Assembly (NCBI GenBank): GCA_910587685.1
Contig: CAJUMY010000005.1
Span: 1-64,000, forward strand
DNA: 64,000 nt
Direction: 5' to 3'
DNA from: an uncultured Christensenellaceae bacterium
Lineage (GTDB): Bacteria; Bacillota; Clostridia; Christensenellales; UBA3700
The translations under genes were made by a program, and so were the position numbers. A model generated the notes under the pieces. It searched no databases, had not been told where the DNA came from, and saw nothing but the letters and a program-made list of their open reading frames with translations. Shown piece after piece: positions 58,401-63,300 of the stretch; the first letter of the stretch is position 1; the number at the start of each line of letters is the position of its first letter.

Positions 58401-59646
58401 TCGCTACCATATCCTCTCCGAGAATACTTCCGCCCTTTAGATTGATTATCTTCGCATCGTTATCGTTAGACGTACTGATCCAACCGAATCCCGTAGGAAC
58501 GCGGTATCTTTCCGTGCTTGGACCTATGCTTCTGAAATCATATAATCCGTTGTAATTGACGAGTACTACGTTATTAAACTTGCTGTTCGAATCGTTGCTG
58601 CCGCTCGTCGCTCCCGAAATAACGCCTACTTCGTTGCCAACCACGTTCGTATTATTAGAATTGTGACCGAAAAGATCGGCGCCGATAAGCGTTGACGGAG
58701 AAACGTTCAACACGCAGTTATTGAAAATATTATTATTACCGCCGAGTTCACCTGCGACGCCGCCTATACCTTTCTTGCCGTTATTGCCGGTATAGTCGTG
58801 CGAAGTCGCGCTGATAGTCGCGCCGATTATATTGAATACACAGTTAGTCGAAGTACCTCCGGCATAACCGAACGCTCCTCCGACTAGCGGATAACCTTTA
58901 TCTCTGTCGCTGGCGCCGGTAGCCAAAGCATAAACGGAACCGTATATATTAATATTACAGTTGTTGATCTTACCTCCGTTATACACGTAACCTATAAAAC
59001 CGCCGACGGTAGGATAATATGAAGGATTGTTTATTAAGTTATTGTCGCCTCTCTTGAAATATATTGAAGTCAAAGAGTTGGGCGCGTAATAATAGTTAAG
59101 GTTCTTAATGGTCGCGCTGCCGCTCATCTCCGATATAAAACCGCCCGACCTCTGTTTCGAATACAAAAACTCAGTTAAAACGTTGGATATGACCGAATGT
59201 CCGTTGCCGTCGAACACGGTGTTTCCCTCTATTGTTTTTTGTCTGTTTATAAACTGCGCCGAAGTGATTATAAAGTCTTTTGTAAGTCTATACGTCTTGT
59301 TGTTGACTTCGCTCTTTTCAGAGCCTCTGAGACAGTAGACGAATTTAGCTGCGGTATCTACTATGTATGCTCCGCCCGACTGTTGGAATCCTAGGCTCGA
59401 AAGACTGGCGTCTTCAGCCATAGCCGTAGCGACCGCCAAGCTGTCTACTTCTATGTAATTGGAAATGTCCTTAGGCATATCCGCGAATTGAATATAAGGA
59501 AGCTTATCGGACTCTCCTCCGATATCTCCTCCGCTACCTCCTCCGATACCCGCGATAAACTCGCTCGTCAAAACAAGTCCTACCGCAAATACCAATACCA
59601 TTAAAACGGTAATAGATAACTTGAACAAATTCTGTTTCTTACTCAT
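40447..59646 (-). CDS. Giant surface protein (6399 residues), beta-helix and Ig-like repeats, C-terminal membrane anchor
   Basis: One uninterrupted frame of 19.2 kb. Residues 1-30 are a signal peptide (MSKKQNLFKLSITVLMVLVF). Residues about 100 to 5430 are beta-helix-forming modules, with at least ten blocks of the pattern FNGNGHTITI followed by a GLFG-type turn and IxNIxVNVNAN strands, often led by a short DDLINFANNV-like helix. Residues about 5450-6280 are Ig/MBG-type domains (SMTYGDSIADI, KEITYGDTFTGF). One membrane helix (about 6299-6320; YVVYAILLVAILIVLAMLIS) is followed by a ~70-residue charged cytoplasmic tail rich in Lys and Glu. No LPXTG. AGGAG precedes the ATG. I infer a membrane-anchored adhesin or surface fibre. 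Confidence 0.93.
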   Translation of the reverse strand: MSKKQNLFKLSITVLMVLVFAVGLVLTSEFIAGIGGGSGGDIGGESDKLPYIQFADMPKDISNYIEVDSLAVATAMAEDASLSSLGFQQSGGAYIVDTAAKFVYCLRGSEKSEVNNKTYRLTKDFIITSAQFINRQKTIEGNTVFDGNGHSVISNVLTEFLYSKQRSGGFISEMSGSATIKNLNYYYAPNSLTSIYFKRGDNNLINNPSYYPTVGGFIGYVYNGGKINNCNINIYGSVYALATGASDRDKGYPLVGGAFGYAGGTSTNCVFNIIGATISATSHDYTGNNGKKGIGGVAGELGGNNNIFNNCVLNVSPSTLIGADLFGHNSNNTNVVGNEVGVISGATSGSNDSNSKFNNVVLVNYNGLYDFRSIGPSTERYRVPTGFGWISTSNDNDAKIINLKGGSILGEDMVATAETRDNGIVTVTTQTPYSSYITSGGFVSTNIANITAGSTTNVEFYQGLSSGQYLVKDSYTWNRLVGLSGTRYFIDDGKYQGTAPFYQSESKITNSVVENVKFDTASNVDQNGRGRFELDSNAAVGYKLYSTFSGNNGDDPVKNVVVFNNGVTAGPIGIFSGTMRNLGIKVNTSIDNKTNIQWYNGGFMDVMRGNIENCVIDADVSYAKTSFTDPEGENMMTPNGITYYGGLFGNISGLVNKCDITVKPSIVLTDYRRYQNDNNADAGTQYATQVGGFAGATGGGMDALGATINNSIVRIENFSFEAPQLGSGCISGFIGDVSSLTVSGCNIDIKVSTVGEFLGTNDDSNITGFIGYHRGGYVNVTNANIEISMEGITSAPINVYYSYLMGGKDNAANSVTLTNVAIGTTGHGLGANDKTYLINRGQSVSNSNVWVYNMTNDAIKRQGGDTNGINYISTMGSTLSGESSNVYLPYVKAMTPSDLVDASLRSRNFGNFTFFINEAHRSSFYDGGVITRAKSAELTAISAGDIYTNRLGWMNGDMSFDNNQTSENYISANEAEEAYVQYIESDDTFRYGVKVKGSGTTNKNIRAFMSTKYIGNVAQWNQVARNTNNNLTPAWMTIYIIKDIVPNEGENAGNFMPMGTAVYTMSGETEVETRYPFNATLVGYTTAYTLASNNGRGTLTPSQEKGVVDSYNSSYDKFTIKIGNISAEGKRKAGLFGVIGNSGRVKGLNIDGNRIDGISQSGKIYMGTVAGENFGGTIEDVKITVRDSATISLNTKNDLLFGLIAGENKGGTIKDVIVNVEGSPIVSFANIDRTALDTQSFFLGGAVGWNEGPLTNVAVNLNNLTFRKGNVSDAFTRYYVAGGIGYNNGAALNNFYVSSNRNNFDASIGANNKVGVSFVGQSTTSYGGVAYLYTPSNNASINIPALKRQGGESVTDAYLKTIEIQAQLGAIEDSGRLQVNFVLDNGAVNTVVSSAVNDQYAIAGYYGNKREGNNITGGDGTLSGKTSYTFPSLANNNTPNSDWKIRCIIMGNRISSASDWYYFQESVNNGSSFKDIVFYIDNDITLTNNISVGSSTAKLTPIGGSVKNADGSVTEYAFEGILDGSGNKITLSNVTFNTDRNDNPLKEAALFGILKGEIRNINIEVNGSFSATASGFSIGDGLTASAVLVADNRGTIDLGTYVDSSYNSVDNRLFFTGSAERNITANPYAGILTGVNKGRISGKIDANANLSNTRGVTLISSSPTAYSGVITGFNAESGVIDSVNAVVGFVHLDERTKSGVIAGENKGIVSNVVIDAYINLNVGTTSSVFKENIYYFFNTYDNADNINNVWIVNRNKNSIILTGERYSSVEGSSDVFNIMYLDNLNSTNDKNGVSVVARDGSVKFEAVRTDFYGYVENFTSATEVAGAANGQLSLEGNIKGKVYAVVHAKREVSSLRDLRAVGLLSRGIVRGLQFELVNDLVITEEDYAAWEPINNFVHILKGRDHTISTAGIKSVSAKPIFNTIDTSGGIQNVNIEVRANIEATEKYSALLVRENNGIISNVNVTYYGTIQAAQDNTEFEGVGVIAGINRVNGVITLSSVTLASNDAIFSSIVANYAGAVAGVNNGRIDRTYANVAANSNIEGKIAAGGIAGLNAEDGSGTIIGLNSSVDASVTVSGNIVAPKVGGVVGINNNIITNIIADVDNIATQDDNAIFAGIAAESNGYIGSSTINWSADSLRKNISKAAAVAVNASGIIYDVNANVYGIIGAKEIASGFIVNMDRSNINTADGALEKGYILSAILNVDGSIVAGNDSMQGVAVGFVYDNNATNNSIIVNINGTIGGRNMTDTANITSKASAYGYKTSALARTNRAVTYVFDPESGALVKQSLELSGGGSSSEQGIESARIAVYLKNKPIADEAVGMYFEYPETLDIPRSWFIKTNSFSLKLGAQDNLPGVNEFRAVIDKELNISWENDDNDTVGNLTTTRLNISVNASAEAASYSRGFKEGELEYVNGKYTFRPDLKTLGQDTNRVVVFSNFKLDINNGDEFSEVNNAVNEFDLFYDININLYTDIVIGVEGQRVDDINTLAKENFVPFGNMYAFNSVFNGNGHSITIDKNINGANAGLFGIIGEHGVVNDIVVNVNANIGSIAAVSAGGFAGSVYGKVNNVFVKFRNDADSANIPKLNDIEDYNNLKNDKVGAFAGLVGEKAVFDNVWVIYQNDRMPAVNGKFANATDFLSLPNIGIINLGGVSNDLFVEYVDYEGGDKTLAFFVDTDVLPTRVAPWKNQYGGVITHTANSKYAESGYSGFNVEYPISDDATIYTVSLIKTYMTSLDDLINFANNVKGFNIDSMEQFYLDVDINIDAASLLEAGVEGGVFQSIGSLSSMFKARFNAQGHTVTIGEDVTIKAGSGGNAGFFAYLASSAIIENLKLVVKTNNFDFWNYAGSIAGVNEGTIKNSVVEYRADKPINYPNRFGGIVGNNNTKGAVLNSEGVYLVTDYLADKSAIVAPSASETNSIFNTVYIHKPHDDRGIGVDYATAINGNKITISSAFGSDYNGTAPYFGLLDSQGTNLDPAKTETTELSSAAKRSVYSMVFLNTVINDADDLIRIAMRINSGVFNVSGLVFDFNADVELVGNHTVISDTIDNGFKATLNGNGHTLTFKEGSIYGEYSGFIGYMTEEGIIKNISFVFEDGFTVVSAGDDVNAATRYAGLIVGHSYGLIENVLVYDKGAKIVSNNTNVVVGTSSGTLINTVLVVDNAKEDAMSPISGVSVVKLIGRDLEFTDIRANENGSFKVTSDADIYVYDSSDMSSCSSIGTNLTLTTVPSFISGFDVIISNEAEYRKAVEEINSADINTAKRTLYNVTFSIDSDIDSLVVEGSETLEPIGKNESSPFVSAFNGHGKILRVASPIKGEGYAGIFGYIGEEGSISDLIIYSQGDISVSKRIVTDTSGVQTEIPETYIGAIAYNKGNINNSLITSANGSTMSDAMYAAGGIAVTEKMTNNLWYLTTTTGNRVASTTAVGKSGVNVLTMVGQITEQIVANVSASGIEFKRADENGVGKFFANYAQAGVNATGSDSIAIARGSVGLVYEYVNVKNSIENSDDWRQIAYDVNAGYPLANINFTLESDLEIAASQANMVTKELSAKIEGNSHSINIVGVDGNVAEKEFVLIASLGATSEIKNVTFNVGAQNAMVSFGYVLETKKARGIFVGENNGSINNINVNVNANVGDQSNRANMLSVFVGVNNGSIRNVSMTVNGVFHMRGTFGYLAVENNGSIGGNVNDQSVININSLAIIYGVGSVGSKSVGYAVGYASNNSVIEYLDINVGDGAALQSDSNRTEVGGYVGSNSGIIRDGIITFGKIGSLGYYMKGDKVGFFAGVNESNIDNLVAKALNEPKAGELYIRTNNSNNRYDYNGGMTGSNNFLIVEDSNREFGENTSVRDSSIIVMENSGDVEVTRNADIQAGKRFKFTAKSISSEIGFNGWYENGELIEDGFEFVPAVASAGQKIIYNVVFLKTTIESVKEWNDFVQLVNGGRDVSTAVFSLREGLTLTFDVAVDPVGTLEHPFNGKFNGNGGKIVINGGINVNKYTGLFGYVQDSVIANIDVEFNAHSLGNIRDSVYSGILAAFADNTTIARGSFSEAGEFTENQAGLNRITNNGEIYASINAGGAIGYITNGYVANTVVDNYGGIRMSDSVQNEVGVGGIVGRANNSSLTRVTTNNKANGAIVGRTAGGIVGNVDGISSVTNVSVTSFEDKAIIRGDIYKGGVVGFADNSVTVKNLFIKFRNNGTETPAIGRIVKAWVQNNADITTGEDINAWIITDTAQSNMHRYNGRHVVRVESFNDIEYIENEEGNTAILRAVLTEERRGMFTFWHHTATGIVVDESNGGEGILNVDGISPDAGNFDITLEYRNTVEREDHLIALNNFSVRKSGSEWFETIPTIYVTNDISIDSDLSSVKAILDGNYGGVIHILAIHEGDKVFGGDATLKNLIVTARGTVGFENTKLENVILSEDDIYRSVEDIPDNDAISYMGASGSFEFTNVTIDSATKFVARTKSSVMSGISEDNTIRIIGNVPLKTDNAANIEGFHDFSEGLDNDQLFPYTYKVFGNTTYYYLATTMVAINSEKTLDEMDFLLDNGFDFRDVIIMLNGDINIGERDSLGDGDSKYAVAFNGTLDGNGYKIVFGDNYSPLFTNVGDSGDIRNFIVYVNYQGQENSSVFQSNVNETMSGQQTNIIIINTNKDGNTYPGKTFKNIPNTLLIQQYQTTIPNVIGDYAQMSRLWIDMNVYGSNGDLNIGDILDIKVSRQGLGLDPYSGGTKGIVDMNVWSKLGSVGKIFTGFKYLNMDNTVGELKSNSALATDDLGTNERYILTFMTNEISNTETWNGIASINETISTVNGEILITSDITLDSGYSELTTVSGGNSATINGQGHTVKITTDDNALLNGYVGKIHDIIIDASETSLTAADIIANAKDKTEFERVVVLTSNETAEFDNSYTNVVLGKDPTGNTIAPDKTIIGADNTLSSISFAKGEYLVFILKEGKVTEDKYAEIAFDGAETNGVYTVEYLTEISSAKALGVLGKADDINYEFELTDDIVLESDVTFTSNNKLVGGDSATIDIKGYKFTINNDETVDKSATLKNIIVRGEGTLDIQGTSKVENVIVFGKLLMSDDSDCVNVWTAGEKAENAGVGYINLGEVEKLAGSGAYVAAVTEDGNLSVTFGDALNEENRGYYLVGVSVASAVHYDNEAIILNGSIGGDIVAEYISNVIGSEKNVRAEGSNYAAYVKAIAAINKSDLLEGKTFFMYGDIDFTAVTDVSEVLATRAFTLDGGDGYSVIKFEELNSTTAQIHENVTVQNLIIEFHHRSDEAEGNIFRGKIESGVTVITYEETFEIMGTAYDGTNTRIIKINHYDAHNNKYFHEGRTVMMNTERDFVAYRTEGDENIEVTTFSIDELPEGVTNINFYLPIKVTICGLSSDEKRTALMKGNDLRAVLTEEGLNGDIKINIGNVSGNVFLNGYVIDGNTMRTGYTDVISYSYDGGVKNTAINVTVNMVEFGVGQYIVKNQRSEFSFDGLGNDFDLMSGATSVVSSFVTPSGVSFVTNVEGVSEGRIDAGEYTVKGQFFAEDGVTVLGSLDYKHTIVPYSVSAKDISVLTREYARDANGKALTSASIDTDVSDIFAKLGAVYSEEEIESLKTVFNENVRLVYGNDGRVGNAIPVKATASGVIEKNFVVNGTLLLSGNIEKAKVSVTLSDREYTFDPLRQGHNIAGDLLVSEIINGVSGDGKGIVSGDIKKAISKNSYLYIAGISGMIEVGEYDLTSNIASDNYAITVLGEPKVTVNKADYTVDISENTMNKLSYLGTVKDPNGYFATSIKDSEGNAVTSMRVGVGSYPIIDEITTVYDGVRIVTSLGEYSITAENVYLTANGTRVGENNYNLTTNLGSIGVRNITINDGFRLISTSSEYNGALPTLTTSAVAIGINSYAQLRAEAFFLDEESAVNSGEHRVGVRIISDRIGEDVTEYVIANSRFTYDSEAGYGIFNNSYKVTKRTVGIVYNNTSMTYGDSIADIMSNMYAKKFDLALTLNFVGADGNVHAYGEHLDTGVYEIAYAVGDAANANIDKNNVIKTIKSGKLTVSPKSVDVVLIPNEKEITYGDTFTGFTASVRTLENEEWSLAKDTAFDFEYKFGRTTVNNDNVSEVFFTAGAHTVENITVTLDSNHRLNAVSAETLTVAPKKINVTFKNGSVSKEYTYDNKTTTKLDKLLASDDLVGADKAESLGGIYTWKEAMGKQDVTLVGLTNGNYELAEAVVGEKKLNIGRLVYTVTVGDVRADEVKNTTTVNLVTSVGGKGDSIVLSLNGVYTEKEIDKLVNAYLEENNVIGNDLYDVVFEKDGKYKFVEHDRTLEYVVYAILLVAILIVLAMLISGISSIATMPAAGKRDFNFEVEKNAKANAALLKDIDKRKKKEYKSASKMMKAAAKNDVAFDIEKELFPEVSEEQVETNEE

Positions 59647-59679
59647 AATTCACTCCTAAAGACACGCTTGGGCGTCCGC

Positions 59680-59794
59680 ATTATATACACTGACGGAAGA
59701 ATCATCTTCCCTATGCCGTAAATCTCTTTTTCATTGCTTTGCGTTATTATTATGAAATAATATGTGTACGCACGCACGAAAGGGTATACTACCC
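59680..59794. promoter_or_regulatory. Upstream region of giant gene: -10 box and GGGTA/TACCC palindrome
   Basis: A minus-strand TATAAT (59685-59680) with TG three nt upstream lies about 35 nt before the ATG; its -35 box is weak. At 59782-59794 the inverted repeat GGGTA-TAC-TACCC, continued by CC, is the only GC-rich spot in an AT-rich region and may be a regulator site. Evidence is modest. Confidence 0.35.
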
Positions 59795-60282
59795 CCTATT
59801 ATATTTGCATTATAATAATAGCATAGCAAAAATCTAATTACAATACACTTAAGAAATACTTAATTAATTCTAAATTCTTGCTAAACAATTTTTATAATAA
59901 TATTCGATTTTAAGTTGTAATACTACGTTTGATCGGTAATAATTGTCAATTTTTCGATCGTCTTTACGCTATTTTTCCTGATTATCTATAATTTATCACG
60001 TTCGCTTTTTGATAAACGCTCTCCGCAATTTTATAAAGCGATAAGTATTAAGAAGCGGCTTAGACGTATCATATATCCATACTTAACGCATAATTCTCGG
60101 CTTTCGCGAACAACTTATTTTTTGCGCGCGACGTCGCGCTATGCAAATCGTCCCAAACCGCCGCTCTTAAACTTTTCCGACCGCCTTGAATAGACTTTCA
60201 AAGACGGCTCATAGAGATATATTTTATCTCCGACGTTCCTTTCTTACTAGTTTTTCGCCGAATATACGGCTTAGATATTATT

Positions 60283-60337
60283 AAGGCCGGGCGACTCGGT
60301 GACTCCCGATTTTCCGGCAAAGACGAGTCGCCGCCTT
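60283..60337. other. Long structured hairpin between the surface-protein genes
   Basis: Arms AAGGC + GGCGACTC (60283-60297) and GAGTCGCC + GCCTT (60325-60337) form a 13-bp stem with a 2-nt bulge; the loop holds a second small CCG/CGG hairpin. It lacks a U run and follows the presumed terminator, so it may be an RNA structure or processing site. Elsewhere in the gap 59647-60377 I see no gene. Confidence 0.45.
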
Positions 60338-60339
60338 AA

Positions 60340-60366
60340 AACTTTTACCGTCGGACTATTCCGACG
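60340..60366 (-). terminator. Probable terminator of Ig-like repeat gene
   Basis: Minus-strand stem CGTCGGA/TCCGACG with a 4-nt loop, then GTAAAAGTTTT, 11 nt after the stop. The U run is imperfect. Confidence 0.5.
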
Positions 60367-60377
60367 CATTGTTATTA

Positions 60378-63300
60378 TTACTCCGCGCTAGCCTCGACAA
60401 CGTTTACGGTAACTAATATTCTCTGATATCCGCCGAGCATATTGCCGACTATGATGTAACCGGTATAGCTCTCTGCATCGGCGCTCATATCTATGAAGCT
60501 CCAAGCTACGGGAGCTATTACCATTCTCGCCGCGTTATCGTCTTCGGTTACCATAAATATCTCATATTTATTGACGAGCTTTTCGCCCTTTACGAGCGTC
60601 AATTCATAGTTTACGGGAATAGTGTTTCCGTCCTCGTCGATGCTCTCGGTCGGTATACGGTTGTTGTCGAGAAGCATCGTTATATCCATGCTCATCCAAC
60701 CTGCGACTCTGTTGCCGACGTTGAGTTTTGCATTCGCCATTCCGCCGTCATACGGCTTAGCGTCGCTATCCTGCATCGTTACGCTGGTCTCGTCTATTAC
60801 GCAGTCAAGTCTCATCTCTATCGGAGCTCCGCCTTCCGGATCGGCAATATACGCCGTTACCTGCGTCGGGATACCTCTTCCCGTATACGGATTGACTACG
60901 AAATGCTTGTTATCATCGGCAAGCTTCAAAGTATCGAGTTTGATGACCTTAACGTCTATCTTGACTCTTTCTGCGAAACTTCCGAGCATATTGCCGTAAG
61001 GTACGCTGAGCGTATAGTACGAGTAACCGCTGTTAGCTCCCGATCTTGCGGTAACTGCTCCCGCATTCTTGCTCGATACGCTGCCGTCGTAACGGAACGT
61101 GAACTCGCTCCAATCAAGGCTGAGCGTTCTGTTCACGTGCTGACCGCCGTCAAGAGTGAACGCTATGTCTGCCTTTAGAGGAAGGTCGAGCGCGTACGGG
61201 TTGACAGTTATTTCGCCGTCCTCGAAATGAGCTTCCACGCCGTCTATGCTGTTATACTCGAATACCAATCTCTGTACGTCGGAACACGAAGCGCTATTGA
61301 TAGAAGCGATGACCTTCTCGTTCTCGAGCGTCCACCTCACGTTGAGATAGACTCTCGGACTTCCTACTTCATGATTTACGTATTCGACGTAAAGTCCGTT
61401 CGGATAACTTGCAACGGTGTATTTATCGTTATTGATAGCGGTGAGCGGCACAGCGTCGTCTATATTTACATACGCGTTAGCTATCGTTCTATCGATCACT
61501 GTTACGCCCACGTTGAACTTCTGCTCGAGTATTCCGCTTCCGTACGTGAAGGTCACGGATTGATCGTTACTTCCCTGATATCCTATAAAGAGATTGCCCA
61601 AATTCCATACGCCTTCTACATTAGCGGTAGTTCCGTCAGAATAAGTAGCTACGAGCGTATTCGACGAGAATTCGTTTCCGTCTCCGTAAGGATCGATAGT
61701 GATTCCGGCTGTGAGGATATCTTCTTCCGAACCGATCTTGCTGAGTTTCGTTATCTCTCTGTTGATAACGTTAACAGTTATATCTATATCCTGATATCCC
61801 GCTCTCGAGTTACCTACGCGCGCCGTTATCTTCTGATTCTCCGGAGCATTGTAGCTGAGAATTATATCCCCGTAGTTCTCTATCCACTCGACGCCGAAAG
61901 TCTTGACTAGACCGTCTTTATACGTGATCTCTATGGTATTGTAGAGCTGCGATTCGAAGTTCTTATACGGATCTATAGTTACGTTATTATAGGACAGCAT
62001 CGCATTGTCGTCATTGATGCTTCTGTCCTTTACCGTAACGGGCACGCTTATCTTCTGGTATCCGATCCTTCCGTTACCGACCATAGCGTCTACGTTGTAT
62101 ACGCCGCCGCGGTATCCCTTGAAGTTATCGGTCAGTCCGTCGATATTCCATACGAGAGTTACTTCTTCCTCTCTGCCGTTAGCGAATCTTGCAGTCGTGC
62201 TCTTCGGATAGAACGCCATATTTCTCGGAGCTTCCTCGTAAATATCGTTGACTACGATATTGTCGAGATTAGCGAGCGATACTATCGTTCTATCGGTGAA
62301 TTTCACGTCAACGAGTACCGTCTGCATACCGCCCATCGAATTACCTATTCTCATCTCGATATTGTAAAGACCGCCCTTGTATGTGATACCGCTCAGCGAA
62401 GAAGTATCTACGATAACTCTTCCGCCGTCGCCGTCTTTACCGAACGTCGAATACGTTCCGTCGTCGAACTCTACGAGAACGCCGTCCTCGCCTACGTACG
62501 CCTTATCGCTCATGTAGTCTACGCTCATATCGAACGGATCGAATTCGAACGGTCCGATATGTACCTGTCTGATGACCTTACGGTCTACGTTTACAGGAAC
62601 GTTTACCATCTGTTCTACGCCGTTAGACATCTCTACGAGAGCTACCATATAGGTAGTATTTCCTTCGTAGCTTATAGCGAGCATCGTAGCGTCCCATCTG
62701 ATGTTGCTGTAACCTTCTATCTTATCTCCGTTCTCGAACGTGAGATTGACGACCTTCGGGAGAGAATCTTTGTTGACGGTCTCGGTGTAAGGATTGATCT
62801 TCACCGGATATCCGATAACGCCCTCGTTTCCTGCCGCAGTATTATCCCAAGTGATCTCCGAGATAACTCTGTTGACGATATATACGGGTACTGCTATTCT
62901 CTGGATTCCGCCGATGTTATCGCCTATCTCTATATACGCCGTATAGGTTCCGCCGACAGCGTCTACGGTAACTCCGCTTGCGTCCCAACCGATACTGAAC
63001 TCGATATCTTTTCCGTCGATATTGACGTACGCCTTGTTGAGATACTTTTCATAATATCCGCTTTCGTTCGGCGAACCGATCACGCTGTCCTTGAACAGAT
63101 CGTATACAAATCTTCCGTTCACGTAGTCGTAGTTCGGATGCTTGCCGTTCTCGTTGTCTATAAAGTTGATCTCGTCGAGTCCTAGAACTCTTCTCGTCAT
63201 CTGTACGGCAACCTTGAAGGTCTGATACGAGTTAGCGTCGCTTCCTATTCTTGCAACGGCATACTGCTTATCTGCGTGATAAGTGCCGTCTATACCGCTG

